Shown piece by piece: positions 46,482 through 56,613 of a stretch of 64,000 nt of DNA (position 1 is the stretch's first letter; the number at the start of each line of letters is the position of its first letter). The stretch comes from Shewanella violacea DSS12 (GTDB lineage: Bacteria > Pseudomonadota > Gammaproteobacteria > Enterobacterales > Shewanellaceae). The stretch is from NCBI RefSeq assembly GCF_000091325.1, contig NC_014012.1, forward strand, positions 2,896,824 through 2,960,823. Direction: 5' to 3'. Below the pieces are notes generated by a model. It was not told the origin of the DNA. It saw only the letters and a program-made list of their open reading frames with translations, and did no database searches. Position numbers and translations under genes: made by a program.

Positions 46482-47860
46482 TTTTTTCCTGTTTAAATAC
46501 TCTTTGAGCCCAGCGAGTTAGCCCCGCCGTGACACTGCCAAAGTGATCGCCAACAACGATTGGGATCTCAGGGTGCAAATCGGCTATTTTATCGTAGATT
46601 GCCGGGCTTCTAGCGGTTCCACCAGTGACATAGATAACATCCGGTGTCACACCTGCCACGTTGAGTGCTTGCTGCATCAAGGCCTGTATTTTAGCGCTAG
46701 GGACGGCTATCGCCTCACTGAACAATTCTCGACTCACCTCGGCATTAAGCCGAGGACAGATATAATCTAATTTAGATATAACCGAATCTGCATCTGTTAA
46801 GCCTATCTTAGCCTGTTCAGCACTGCGGACAATACGGTATCCCAACTGCTCTTGCTGAACCTTAAGTAACCTTTTGAGTAACTCAGGGCTTTCAGCATCA
46901 TGAATCAATTCTTTAATCAACTTACGCGAACTCAGTGAAACGAAATCACGTTGTGCGCTAATATCATTGACTGCGACAGCATTCCAGAAGGGTTTGCTGG
47001 GCATAGGTAAACCATTGACCATATGGCAGCCTAGCCCAAGATGGCTCATAAACGCTTTCATCGATAAGGCAATATCCAAATCATTGCCACCGACTCTTTG
47101 TCCGCTGTGGCCCAAGAAGTCTTGGCTACGTTGACTCAAGTTCACATGGGACGGTCCCATTTTCACCACTGAGCAATCTGTGGTGCCGCCGCCAACATCG
47201 ACCACCAGCACCACCTTATCTTCAGTCAGACTAGCCTCATAATCCATTCCTGCGGCTAGGGGTTCAAACAAAAATTCGACATCGATAAATCCGGCACGCT
47301 TTGCTGCCAGCCTCAATATGGACTCCGCCTGTAGATTACTTTCCTCACCACCTATAGCCTGAAAGTTAACTGGCCGACCAATAACGGCATGGGTTATCAC
47401 GCCTTTATTATTGAGTCCTGTAGCAGACTCGGCAATCGACTTAACATGCAGCATCATCATGGTGACGATATCTTCAACAGCGCCACTTGATCGTTTCTGA
47501 GTCCGCTGGCCCCAAAAATGATTTTGGCGAACGGACATAGAATCCCTCTTCGGGCATATCTAAGTAAGCCTTGACCGCTTGACTGCCGACAAATACCGCT
47601 TGCTCATCCTTATCGAGATCTAGCTCTCGACGCGCTTGCTGTGCACGGCTAAGCTGAGCACCACGCATTTTGGCAAAATCAGCTTTTAAATGCTGCGGCA
47701 TCTGTTGGTACACAGCCTCGGCAATCAGTTCCCTGTCCAGAGCATAAAGTGTCGAGGACAGATATTTGGAATCTGCCGACAAGGGTAATAATCGTACATT
47801 GTTCTTATCCATGACACCTATGGCACAATTGGCACTGCCATAATCAAAACCAACAAACAT
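46471..47860 (-). pseudogene. yegD: Hsp70-family protein YegD, broken by two single-base lesions
   Basis: An Hsp70/actin-fold ATPase homologous to E. coli YegD. The frame from 47860 gives FVGFDYGSANCAIGVMDKN and runs to SPKSFLGP, where it loses register. The rest (MMMLHVKSIAES, VIGRPVNFQAIGG, VVDVGGGTTDCS, YVTGGTARSPAI) continues in another frame to 46471. The family joins these parts with a segment like ASGLRNDQVAL, which is present in the third frame between them. One base is missing near the GGGG run (47510-47513) and one near 47476. Restoring both gives about 463 residues. It may be a real pseudogene or a sequence-quality problem. Confidence 0.8.
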
Positions 47861-48112
47861 TCACTCGCCCCAATAATTAAATGATCGGCTAAACATCAAG
47901 GATTAACAGATAAAGATAAAAAGCCGTGGAAAATAACACAGATTGTGGGGAGTAGACAGGGTAAATAAGCTAATAAATGAGTTTGTCGCTGATCTAAGGT
48001 CTTCCTCCACAGCAGATATCACAGATACCCAGTAAAAAGTGTTAGCTTCTAGGCCTAAAACATTGATCTGAGTTAAGCATGAGCCGATTGCTCCGGCTCT
48101 TACCAAACTAGG

Positions 48113-48667
48113 CTAATGTTCAGAATTTGTCATAACATAATTTGCGTCTTTTTTATCATAACAGTTATCGTAATCGCCGAATTTTGGCGTACCTATAGGC
48201 TCTCCGATAATGTCTGCCAGGAGAGTCCCCGAGAGTAAGGGCGTATATTGCAGATGATTAATCTTGATCAGGTGACAATGATCGCCAGCTTCGATATATA
48301 CCCTATCTTCATCGATAAGACGCTTATCCAGCAGCATCTTGATGCCATAAGCTTGAGCCAGACCTGGAATCGCCCCTGTGGCACAGTCGTGAAATAACGC
48401 CTGAAGGTCTTGCTCATCGGCTAGATGGTACACCTCCCCCATCAATTCACTCACTTTCAATACCGATAACCTATGTCCAGATCCAATGCCTGCCAACAGA
48501 TAATCACCCTCGGCATTGGCCAGTAATACGGCTTTTATAACCTGAGCACTGGGGATATGAGCCGATGCAGAGGAGTCCAGGGAAGAGAGGGTTTTACGAT
48601 GTTTGACAATGGAATATTCGACTCGATTTTGATTAAGAAACGATGCCAGAGTGATCGCGATACCCAT
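48113..48667 (-). CDS. YbaK/ProX-type aminoacyl-tRNA deacylase domain protein
   Basis: A 184-residue protein with the YbaK/EbsC fold (TLASFLNQNRVEYSIVKHRKT, VIKAVLLANAEGDYLLAGI). The family deacylates mischarged tRNAs. The C-terminal 50 residues extend beyond the common domain. The start at 48667 is fixed by a strong AAGGAGG at good spacing before ATG; further in-frame codons upstream look non-coding. It stands alone, with a tRNA-editing role likely but unproven. Which aminoacyl-tRNA it edits is not readable here. Confidence 0.85.
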   Translation of the reverse strand: MGIAITLASFLNQNRVEYSIVKHRKTLSSLDSSASAHIPSAQVIKAVLLANAEGDYLLAGIGSGHRLSVLKVSELMGEVYHLADEQDLQALFHDCATGAIPGLAQAYGIKMLLDKRLIDEDRVYIEAGDHCHLIKINHLQYTPLLSGTLLADIIGEPIGTPKFGDYDNCYDKKDANYVMTNSEH

Positions 48668-48859
48668 ATATACCTCCTTGACCGAGTCGAGACGCTGAGT
48701 CGCCATCTGGTATAAGACAACATCTGTTAACGTTACTTCCTAGTCAAAATAGATGATGAATCCATTCTTTTAGTATAGTTAAGTCACCCTAGGTTCACTC
48801 ATTGAGCAGACACGATTTTTTTTGGCTAGACTTTACGATAATGGCTGTGGGGTGCTCCT

Positions 48860-50314
48860 ATGATGATACGCTTTCGAAATATAATGAGTTCACCCCATAC
48901 AATCCTATCTATAGTTTTGTTTCTATTGCTGTTTATAACAACAGCTAGTTTCGCCATTAGCAATACTTCGTCACATACACCAAGGGATAGCTCAGCTGAA
49001 ATCCCGGTACTCACCATTAAAGGTGCCATAGGTCCCGCCATAAGCGACTACTTAACCACAGAGATGGCAATTGCGAACGAGAATGGTGCGCCTCTGGTGG
49101 TTATCATCATAGATACCCCAGGAGGCTTAGTCTCCAGTTTGCGTGATATTAATCAGGCAATACTCAATTCTCAAGTACCCATCGCCTGTCTGGTTCATCC
49201 CGCAGGGGCCAGAGCCGCCAGTGCTGGTACTTATATCTTATACGCTTGTCATATTGCAGCCATGGCACAGGCAACCACCTTAGGTGCGGCGACCCCAGTT
49301 AGCATTGGCGGCGCTCCCAAAGGAGCCCCCCAAGATAAAGACGATAATAAAACAAATTCAGCCACAGCCATGGAAAAGAAGATCCTCAATGACTCTATCG
49401 CTTACATTCGCTCTCTCGCCCAATTGCGTGGGCGCAACGAGGAGTGGGCCGAGCTGGCAGTCAAGGAAGCCGCAACCTTAACCGCCCAAGAAGCGTTAGA
49501 GAAAAATGTCATCACGCTTATCTCAAACTCCACAGCAGACTTAATCAAGCAGCTCGATGGCTGGGAGATAACTATCAACCAACAGCCCCATGTTCTTGAG
49601 CTATCAAAAGCCAAATTGGTGCCAGTAAAACCGGACTGGCGTAATCAATTTATAGCGACTATCACCAATCCTAATATCGCCTACATACTCATGTTAATTG
49701 GTGTCTACGGCCTTATTCTAGAATTTTACAGCCCAGGAATAGGTGTTGCAGGGGTCACAGGGGCTATCGCTTTGGTTATCGCCATGTATGCCTTTCAGAT
49801 GCTACCGGTAAATTATGCGGGGCTACTCCTGCTACTCTTAGGCATAGGGTTAATGATCGCCGAGGCTATGGTGCCCAGCTTCGGTATCTTCGGCATAGGC
49901 GGCGTTATCGCGTTTGCATTAGGCTCTGTATTTCTTATCGATACCAAACATACCCAATTTCAGATCTCCCTGCCCGTTATCGCCGCCGTCACAACGGTGA
50001 GTGCGGCATTTATCATCTTCTGCTTAGGATATCTCTGGCGCTCACGACATAACAAGATTGTCAGTGGCCAGGAAGCCATCATAGGCGCCGAAGCTAAGGT
50101 GCTGGAAGACTTCAGTGATTATGGCTTCGTATTACTCGGCGGTGAACGTTGGGCGGCTAAATCTGATACTCCCCTACAAAAAGATCAGCTGGTCGAAGTT
50201 GATCGAATAGAGAAACTGACTCTTATTTTAGGCCGTTGCAGAATGAATAAAAACGACACCTCCTCCCCTACGGGGAAGCCAGCAACAGATAAAGACAAAC
50301 AAGGAGATTTATAA
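48860..50314 (+). CDS. NfeD-family membrane serine protease
   Basis: A 484-residue long-form NfeD. The N-terminal ClpP-like domain (about residues 45-225) has the catalytic Ser in [11 protein letters not shown] near residue 122. Four to five membrane segments lie at about 275-400, and an OB-fold domain ([14 protein letters not shown]...VEVDRIEKL) follows. The first residues form a signal anchor. The family works with slipins in membrane quality control; an archaeal homologue cleaves stomatin. The stop overlaps the slipin start in TAATG, so the two are coupled. Confidence 0.9.
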   Translation: MMIRFRNIMSSPHTILSIVLFLLLFITTASFAISNTSSHTPRDSSAEIPVLTIKGAIGPAISDYLTTEMAIANENGAPLVVIIIDTPGGLVSSLRDINQAILNSQVPIACLVHPAGARAASAGTYILYACHIAAMAQATTLGAATPVSIGGAPKGAPQDKDDNKTNSATAMEKKILNDSIAYIRSLAQLRGRNEEWAELAVKEAATLTAQEALEKNVITLISNSTADLIKQLDGWEITINQQPHVLELSKAKLVPVKPDWRNQFIATITNPNIAYILMLIGVYGLILEFYSPGIGVAGVTGAIALVIAMYAFQMLPVNYAGLLLLLLGIGLMIAEAMVPSFGIFGIGGVIAFALGSVFLIDTKHTQFQISLPVIAAVTTVSAAFIIFCLGYLWRSRHNKIVSGQEAIIGAEAKVLEDFSDYGFVLLGGERWAAKSDTPLQKDQLVEVDRIEKLTLILGRCRMNKNDTSSPTGKPATDKDKQGDL

Positions 50315-51117
50315 TGGATACTATCTTGCCCAGCGGCGCCATGTTTGGCTTAGCCGTATTGGTGCTGATATTAGCAATTATACTCAGCGCCTTTCGAATT
50401 TTACGGGAATATGAACGTGGGGTTGTTTTTCTGCTTGGGCGCTTTTATCGGGTCAAGGGCCCAGGGCTTATCATAGTGATCCCCATCATCCAACAGATGG
50501 TCAGGGTAGATCTAAGAACCATAGTGATGGACGTGCCAACTCAAGATGTGATCAGCAGAGACAATGTTTCAGTTAGAGTCAATGCGGTGATCTATTTTCG
50601 AGTCTTGGACTCTCAAAAAGCCATCATCAATGTGGAAGACTATCTGCAAGCGACCTCACAGCTGGCTCAAACTACGCTTCGCTCGGTACTTGGGCAACAT
50701 GAACTCGATGAGATGTTAGCCAATAGAGATATGCTCAATACCGACATTCAGAGTATTCTCGATACCCGTACCGATGGCTGGGGGATCAAGGTGTCTAATG
50801 TTGAGATTAAGCATGTTGATCTTAATGAAACCATGGTCAGGGCCATAGCCAAACAAGCCGAGGCCGAGCGTACCCGACGAGCTAAGGTGATTCATGCCTC
50901 AGGAGAGATGGAAGCCTCAGCCAAGCTCGTTGAAGCTGCCGCTAAACTGGCCCAAGAACCTAACGCCATCTTACTCAGGTACCTACAAACTCTGACAGAA
51001 ATAGCCAGCGAAAAAAATTCCACCATCTTGTTCCCCTTGCCCATGGAGCTATTGCAAGGAGTCATGGAGAAAAAGACCCAAGTACTCAAAAAGACAAGCA
51101 ATAAAAGCAAAGATTGA
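50314..51117 (+). CDS. Slipin (stomatin/prohibitin family SPFH protein)
   Basis: A 267-residue protein: one N-terminal membrane hairpin ([14 protein letters not shown]) and a band-7 domain with [21 protein letters not shown], the slipin signature. [15 protein letters not shown] is the coiled-coil region after the SPFH core, and [12 protein letters not shown] ends the chain. Slipins form membrane microdomain oligomers. It follows nfeD with one base of overlap. Confidence 0.92.
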   Translation: MDTILPSGAMFGLAVLVLILAIILSAFRILREYERGVVFLLGRFYRVKGPGLIIVIPIIQQMVRVDLRTIVMDVPTQDVISRDNVSVRVNAVIYFRVLDSQKAIINVEDYLQATSQLAQTTLRSVLGQHELDEMLANRDMLNTDIQSILDTRTDGWGIKVSNVEIKHVDLNETMVRAIAKQAEAERTRRAKVIHASGEMEASAKLVEAAAKLAQEPNAILLRYLQTLTEIASEKNSTILFPLPMELLQGVMEKKTQVLKKTSNKSKD

Positions 51118-51135
51118 TAACAAAAACTTACCAAT

Positions 51136-51162
51136 AAAAAAGCCGTCTGAGACGGCTTTTTT
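51136..51162. terminator. Bidirectional terminator between slipin and trhO
   Basis: AAAAAAGCCGTC and GACGGCTTTTTT pair around TGA. It ends both converging transcripts. Confidence 0.9.
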
Positions 51163-51189
51163 GCGGTATATCATCAGGGATAAACTGAT

Positions 51190-52176
51190 TTATTTTTTAT
51201 TCAGTTCCAGCTGAACTTGCTTCAAGCTCTCTTTCTCATTACGGCGAGACTGGATAACCGCTTTAACGTCACTGCCAATATGGGCTTCACCACGCTTCTC
51301 GGCGAGTTGCATCTGACGTTCACGTTCTTCGAAACGCTGACGTTGCTTGTCTGAGATTGAACCTATGCAATGAGGACAGCTCACACCCTGAACATAAGCC
51401 TCACTGGCTTTTTCACTGGCTGTAATGGGCATGCGACAGGCGTTGCACTGGTCATACTGGCCTTTTTCTAAGTCATGGTTAACCGCAACTCGATTATCGA
51501 ACACAAAGCATTCGCCTTGCCACAGACTCTCTTCCTGTTTAACTTCTTCTAAATATTTAAGCACACCGCCTTCGAGATGATATACCTCATCGAAGCCTTG
51601 CTCCTTGAGGTAAGCCGTCGACTTTTCACAACGTATGCCGCCGGTACAAAACATGGCGACTTTCTTATGTTTGGCCGGATCTAAGTTCTCTTTGACGTAT
51701 GCAGGGAATTCGCGGAAGGTATTTGTCTTTGGATCGACAGCATGCTTGAAGGTACCAATTTGTACCTCATACTCGTTGCGTGTATCGATTAAAATGACGT
51801 CAGGATCTGAGATCAGCTTATTCCAGTCTTGAGGCTTCACATAAGTGCCGACCACTTTGAGGGGATCTATGCCTTCGACTCCCATGGTGACAATCTCTTT
51901 TTTAAGTTTTACTTTAGTGCGGTAAAACGGCATTTCAGCATCGAAAGATAACTTAACAACGATATTGTCCAGACCCGGCTGAGTCTTCAACCAATTGAGC
52001 AGGCTATCGATAGCTTCTTGGGTACCCGCAACTGTGCCATTAATACCTTCACTGGCAAGCAAGAGGGTCCCCTTGATCGCTTTGTCAGTCATGACATTGA
52101 GTAAGGGCTTCTGAATCGATTCGAAATGTGGAAGAGCAACAAACTTATATAGGGCACAAACGACAACTTGGGACAT
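51190..52176 (-). CDS. trhO: tRNA uridine(34) hydroxylase, rhodanese type
   Basis: TrhO (YceA) makes 5-hydroxyuridine at the wobble base of some tRNAs, using oxygen. The 328 residues are close to E. coli (350). The N-terminal ferredoxin-like part ([17 protein letters not shown]) is followed by a rhodanese domain with the key Cys in [13 protein letters not shown] near residue 180. A Cys-rich tail ([15 protein letters not shown]) could bind zinc. I chose ATG 52176, preceded by GAGG; an upstream TTG would add seven residues. Confidence 0.92.
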   Translation of the reverse strand: MSQVVVCALYKFVALPHFESIQKPLLNVMTDKAIKGTLLLASEGINGTVAGTQEAIDSLLNWLKTQPGLDNIVVKLSFDAEMPFYRTKVKLKKEIVTMGVEGIDPLKVVGTYVKPQDWNKLISDPDVILIDTRNEYEVQIGTFKHAVDPKTNTFREFPAYVKENLDPAKHKKVAMFCTGGIRCEKSTAYLKEQGFDEVYHLEGGVLKYLEEVKQEESLWQGECFVFDNRVAVNHDLEKGQYDQCNACRMPITASEKASEAYVQGVSCPHCIGSISDKQRQRFEERERQMQLAEKRGEAHIGSDVKAVIQSRRNEKESLKQVQLELNKK

Positions 52177-52437
52177 ATCAACCTCAAATGCTGGCAAGAG
52201 CTTAATCTCCAGCGCATCTTAAAATAGTAACAACCGGACTCATTATTGAGCCAGATAACAAAATCGGTGAGAATTCTACCTGAGTCACACTCTAATAAAC
52301 AGGTAAAAAATAAGCTTATTCATAAAATGCTAATTTTCATTTATTTTTCCTCTCGCAGCTGGTTTTATTCGTTGTCATTTTTCTTCAGTCGGTTAAGAAT
52401 AACTAAGATAATCATTCAGAAAATGAATCTAACACCT

Positions 52438-53088
52438 ATGTCCCTACCGACCCTCTATTCCTTCAGACGCTGCCCTTATGCGATGCGCGCCCGTTTAGGC
52501 ATTTTACTTTCGGGGACATCAGTCTCTTTACGTGAGATCATCCTTAAATATAAACCTGAGCCCATGTTAGCCGCGTCACCTAAAGGCACTGTTCCTGTGC
52601 TTATCTTGTCAGATGGCCGCATCCTAGAAGAAAGCCTAGACATCATGCACTGGGCACTAGGCCAGAACGACCCTCATAACCTCTTGCTTGTGGGTCACAC
52701 TCATCTACAAGAGCAAGCTAAGACCTTGATTGCCAGCAATGACACTGACTTTAAGCCTTGGCTGGATAAATATAAATATGCCGATAGATTTCCTGAAAAT
52801 ACTCAAGAGTATTACCGACAACAAGGAGAGAAATTTATCGCCCAACTCGAATGTCTATTAAGCCAACACGAGCAAATCCTAAGCGATGAACCAAGCATTG
52901 CCGATTATGCTATCTTCCCTTTTATTCGCCAATTTTCCGGTGTAGACAAAACTTGGTTCAACCAGGCCCCCTACCCAAACCTGCAGCTTTGGTTAGCTGG
53001 GCATGTGGAAGGTGCTAGCTTTACTAGCATCATGAAAAAATACCCAACCTGGCTCGAAACTAGTGAAGAGTTTATCTTCGGCGATTGA
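52438..53088 (+). CDS. Glutathione S-transferase-like protein
   Basis: A GST-fold protein of about 216 residues from the ATG at 52438; an ATG at 52423 is equally possible. The N-terminal thioredoxin-like part has LYSFRRCPYAMRARLGILLSG, with a Cys close to the usual CPY/CPW catalytic position, and GTVPVLILSDGRILEESLDIM is the glutathione-binding site. The helical C-terminal domain follows. A longer frame from a TTG at 52246 carries about 60 residues that look unlike protein. No ribosome-binding site clearly picks a start. The substrate is unknown. Confidence 0.85.
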   Translation: MSLPTLYSFRRCPYAMRARLGILLSGTSVSLREIILKYKPEPMLAASPKGTVPVLILSDGRILEESLDIMHWALGQNDPHNLLLVGHTHLQEQAKTLIASNDTDFKPWLDKYKYADRFPENTQEYYRQQGEKFIAQLECLLSQHEQILSDEPSIADYAIFPFIRQFSGVDKTWFNQAPYPNLQLWLAGHVEGASFTSIMKKYPTWLETSEEFIFGD

Positions 53089-53127
53089 TATCGATATAAG
53101 TTCAGACAACAAAATAAGGAGATACAG

Positions 53128-53577
53128 ATGACATGGACGACCAAACAAATTTCTATCAGGCAATTGGACGACTTAGTCCATTTATTCGAACAATACATGG
53201 TATTTTACGGCAAACCTTCCCAGCCCCAGAAGTTTCGTGATTACCTGCAGCAAAGATTGAGTCGAGATGAAGCCCATGTATATGTGGCTTATGACCCAGA
53301 CAATCGTCCCTTGGGCTTCGTGTTAAATTATCTGTCTTTTTCTTCTGTGTCTCTGGGGAAGGTTGTGGTGCTCAACGACCTATTCGTCGTAGAGAGTCAT
53401 AGAAAAAAGGGCATTGCCAATCAGCTTATCCACTGCTCTATCGGTTTAGCCTTGGAACTAAACGCCATCAGGGTGGATCTAGCCACAGCACAAGATAACT
53501 ACGGCGCTCAGTCCTTATATGAGAAATTAGGCTTTATCAGGGACACGCAATTCTTTTCCTATAGCTTAAGCACTTAA
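53128..53577 (+). CDS. GNAT-family N-acetyltransferase
   Basis: A 149-residue single GNAT domain. Motif A, which binds acetyl-CoA, is LNDLFVVESHRKKGIANQLI (the RxxG[I/V]A loop), and the final motif is AQSLYEKLGFIRDTQF. The acceptor substrate cannot be told. AAGGAG lies before the ATG. It is 39 bases after the GST gene in the same direction, so co-transcription is likely. Confidence 0.88.
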   Translation: MTWTTKQISIRQLDDLVHLFEQYMVFYGKPSQPQKFRDYLQQRLSRDEAHVYVAYDPDNRPLGFVLNYLSFSSVSLGKVVVLNDLFVVESHRKKGIANQLIHCSIGLALELNAIRVDLATAQDNYGAQSLYEKLGFIRDTQFFSYSLST

Positions 53578-53804
53578 TATCTATCGGGATTGGCATCACC
53601 ACACAAAATCAATACCTAAGGAAAGTATCGAGTCAGGGTCTTCATCCAAAAACGGGATAAAACTCACTCGCAATAAAGCTTTCCTTATACTGATTGATAG
53701 CAATACGCCATAGTGTGATTTCCTTTCGGTTTTATTTTTGCCACTCCATGTATAGTCGCATCGCGAAATTATTAGGGAAACGGCAAATAAAATGGAGAGT
53801 AAAT

Positions 53805-54710
53805 ATGCGTTGGCGTGGTAAATCCGGCAGTCAAAATGTAGAAGATAGACGAGGCGAACGTGCCGCGGGCATGAGTCTGTCCCGGGGCGGTGGAGGCATA
53901 TTACGTCTGCTACCTGTCCTGTATAGAATGATAGGCATCAAGGGAACCGTGTTAGTGCTAGTCTGCGCTGGCGGCTACGGACTGTTTACCGGCACACTGG
54001 GCCAGGTCCTCGGCACCCAAAGCTTGCAACAGGTCGATAATAGTAGCCAAAGTTCTGCAGTCACACAGACTTCATCCGAAAAAGAACTGGTAGACTTTGT
54101 CTCAGTCATCTTAGCTGATACCGAAACAAGCTGGAGTGAACTATTTAAGCAGATGGGCAAAACCTATCAAGAGCCTAAACTTGTCCTATTTAGAGACAGG
54201 GTACAATCGGCATGTGGCATGGCGCAATCGGCCACAGGTCCCTTCTATTGTCCCGGGGATAGACAAGTTTACATCGATCTCAGTTTCTACCACCAGCTCG
54301 AACAAGATCTTAATGCACCGGGTGATTTTGCTCAGGCCTACGTTCTCGCTCACGAGATTGGCCATCATGTACAAACCTTATTGGGTACATCAGAGCAAGT
54401 TCACCGTGCTCAGAGCCGTTTAAGTTCTACTGAAGCCAACAAGCTGTCGGTAAAATTAGAGTTACAGGCTGATTGTTTCGCTGGTGTCTGGGCTCATCAG
54501 GCCAACAGCCGCAGTCAATTGCTCGAGGTGGGTGATATAGAAGAGGGACTCACAGCTGCCAGTGCCATAGGTGATGACACACTGCAAAAAAATGCACAAG
54601 GTTATGTCAGACCCGACAGTTTCACTCACGGCACCTCAGCCCAGAGGGTACACTGGTTCAAGACAGGATTTGACAGCGGCGAGCCTACTAGCTGTGATAC
54701 CTTCAAATAA
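53805..54710 (+). CDS. Neutral zinc metallopeptidase (YpfJ family)
   Basis: A 301-residue protein with an N-terminal cytoplasmic Arg/Gly-rich stretch ([17 protein letters not shown]), one membrane anchor (about residues 38-65) and an exported domain. The zinc motif is AHEIGHHVQ near residue 185, with a downstream [11 protein letters not shown] segment holding the third ligand, and [12 protein letters not shown] at the end. I chose ATG 53805, which has GGAG just upstream and begins the family N-terminus; an upstream TTG would add 37 residues. The role in the cell is unknown. Confidence 0.9.
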   Translation: MRWRGKSGSQNVEDRRGERAAGMSLSRGGGGILRLLPVLYRMIGIKGTVLVLVCAGGYGLFTGTLGQVLGTQSLQQVDNSSQSSAVTQTSSEKELVDFVSVILADTETSWSELFKQMGKTYQEPKLVLFRDRVQSACGMAQSATGPFYCPGDRQVYIDLSFYHQLEQDLNAPGDFAQAYVLAHEIGHHVQTLLGTSEQVHRAQSRLSSTEANKLSVKLELQADCFAGVWAHQANSRSQLLEVGDIEEGLTAASAIGDDTLQKNAQGYVRPDSFTHGTSAQRVHWFKTGFDSGEPTSCDTFK

Positions 54711-54909
54711 GTGATCAATGAAAGAGTCGAGACACTTGCTCTGCTGGAGTCTCGGCTCATGTTCTATAGTTTTGTCATCGAACTGAGTCACTAGCCCGTG
54801 ATGCACAAGATGAGTAAGCTGGTTTCCTAGTCTATATTTAGCCATCTAACTTAATAGTAATCATAAGCGCCCTATTTAGGGCTCATTCTCACTTATTTAA
54901 GAGGTATTA

Positions 54910-56148
54910 GTGAAAACGGCATCCAAACAAGCAAGCTCGGCAACAGAGCCTACTGCCAATTTAAACCTTGTCATCTTGCTCCCCATGTTGTCTGCAATTA
55001 TCGCAATCACACCATTAGCCATAGATCTTTACCTGCCTGCCATGGCGACACTTGCCGCGAGTTTCCATACCGATATCACCATGGTGCAACAATCACTCAG
55101 CATCTATTTGGCAGGTTATGCATTAGGCATGCTGTGTTTTGGCCCCTTGGCCGATCGCATTGGTCGTCGTCCCTTGGTCATTGCCGGCCTCACTGGTTTC
55201 GCCTTAATAAGCTTTCTACTCGCCTTCGTCACCAGTATAGAATCATTTTTAGCCCTAAGATTCGGACAGGCATTCATAGGTGCAGCCGCTACTGTCGTCG
55301 TGCCGGGATACATCAAAGAGGTATACGGTAAAAACACGGCTAAGGGCATGTCTTATGTAAGCCTTATCATGATGTTAGCTCCGCTAGTTGCCCCAAGTAT
55401 CGGCAGCCTAATTTTGGAGTTAGGCGAATGGCATCTTATCTTTTTCATCTTAGGTTTCTATGCATTAAGCTTACTGATATTGGTGTGTTGGAAGTTGAAA
55501 ATGCCCAGCGATAAAGATTTAAGCAAGCGTAGTCAAAGGACCTTTTTCGGAGCCTACGCAGTTATCTTTACTAAACCTGGAGTCAAACTTCACATAGCCA
55601 GTGGCGTGCTGACCTCCTTTGCATTCTTCTGTTACCTGACGGCGTCGCCATTTGTCTATATGGAGGTCTTCGGCTTAGATAAATCCCTGTTTGCCATCTT
55701 GTTTAGCACCAATATCGGCGCACTAATGCTAGCCAATATCTTCAATAGCCGCATCGTCTCCCGCTATGGTTCGCGCAGAATGCTCAAGGTATCCACCTTG
55801 CTGGCTATTATCGCTGGCTCTGCTCTTTTCGCCGCAAACTGGCTGGGGATGAGCTATCACTATACTGTGATAACACTAGTGCCATTTATGGCATGTCTCG
55901 GCGTGATGTCTGTAAACGTAGATGCTATCGTCCTGATGCAGTTCCAACAAGAAACAGGCACAGCCACCGCAGTCGTTGGCACCTTGAGATTTGGCTTCGG
56001 CGCACTAGCCGGTCCTTTATTGGCCCTGTTTTATACTGGTACAGCAGTGCCTTTCTCTGCCTTAATGTTAAGTGCGGTCGTCTTGGTCGCTATCTGTCAG
56101 TTATTTGCTCATCGGCGCTTCGAAAGCGACTTATCAAAGATAAGTTAA
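54910..56148 (+). CDS. Bcr/CflA-family multidrug efflux MFS transporter
   Basis: A 412-residue major-facilitator protein with 12 hydrophobic segments. The family signature IAITPLAIDLYLPAMATLA is in the first membrane helix, and the MFS loop GPLADRIGRRPLVIAG lies between helices 2 and 3. Bcr/CflA pumps export bicyclomycin, chloramphenicol and others; here the drug is unknown. The start is GTG at 54910, preceded by GAGG, and it is the only well-placed start. Confidence 0.9.
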   Translation: MKTASKQASSATEPTANLNLVILLPMLSAIIAITPLAIDLYLPAMATLAASFHTDITMVQQSLSIYLAGYALGMLCFGPLADRIGRRPLVIAGLTGFALISFLLAFVTSIESFLALRFGQAFIGAAATVVVPGYIKEVYGKNTAKGMSYVSLIMMLAPLVAPSIGSLILELGEWHLIFFILGFYALSLLILVCWKLKMPSDKDLSKRSQRTFFGAYAVIFTKPGVKLHIASGVLTSFAFFCYLTASPFVYMEVFGLDKSLFAILFSTNIGALMLANIFNSRIVSRYGSRRMLKVSTLLAIIAGSALFAANWLGMSYHYTVITLVPFMACLGVMSVNVDAIVLMQFQQETGTATAVVGTLRFGFGALAGPLLALFYTGTAVPFSALMLSAVVLVAICQLFAHRRFESDLSKIS

Positions 56149-56169
56149 CCAAGCTTAGACTGTAAAAAT

Positions 56170-56208
56170 AGGCCTCTTATGCTCAAGTTCAGCATAAGAG
56201 GCCTTTTT
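56170..56208 (+). terminator. Terminator after the Bcr/CflA gene
   Basis: A 14-bp stem, AGGCCTCTTATGCT with AGCATAAGAGGCCT, with a seven-base loop and a T run. Confidence 0.9.
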
Positions 56209-56613
56209 AATGTCTGTATATATGCAAACTCAACTAAGTCACTGAAAACTACATACATCAAGCTGTACGCAAATCAACCAAGCCCACGAGATACAGTAAA
56301 TACTCCGGTATATTCTCCAGATCCACTACTAAAAATTCACTTTGTTGTCATTATTTGCATCATTAATCGTGTTTTTCCCTATATTTGGCATTTTTTTGAA
56401 TAAAATGCTTGATTAGATCTGCATTTTTTATATGATGAAATTCTGTTCATTTTAAACAGGTGCCGCACCTTACAGGGTGAAATCAACTTTACACCAAAAG
56501 TTATTCGGCATTTCGAGAGCAAGGATCACCGTCCAAGCTCATTTAATTCAAGCGATTACCGTCGCTGTTGCAAGATACTGCATACCGTAGCGGTAACTTA
56601 TGAGGGTTTACAA
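56209..56613 (+). other. ilvIH upstream region
   Basis: 405 AT-rich bases that should contain the ilvI promoter and leader. A stem of moderate quality pairs TTACCG near 56555 with CGGTAA near 56592. I found no leader peptide rich in branched-chain codons, so attenuation of the ilvGMEDA type is not supported. GAGGG at 56600-56604 is the ilvI ribosome-binding site. Regulation by Lrp, as for E. coli ilvIH, is possible but no site is identified. Confidence 0.4.

Noticed and set aside
47903-48106. 67-residue frame between yegD and the YbaK gene
   Set aside because: No ribosome-binding site, no recognisable motif; treated as non-coding.
56179-56403. 74-residue frame before ilvI
   Set aside because: Overlaps a terminator, has no ribosome-binding site and an unlikely composition.
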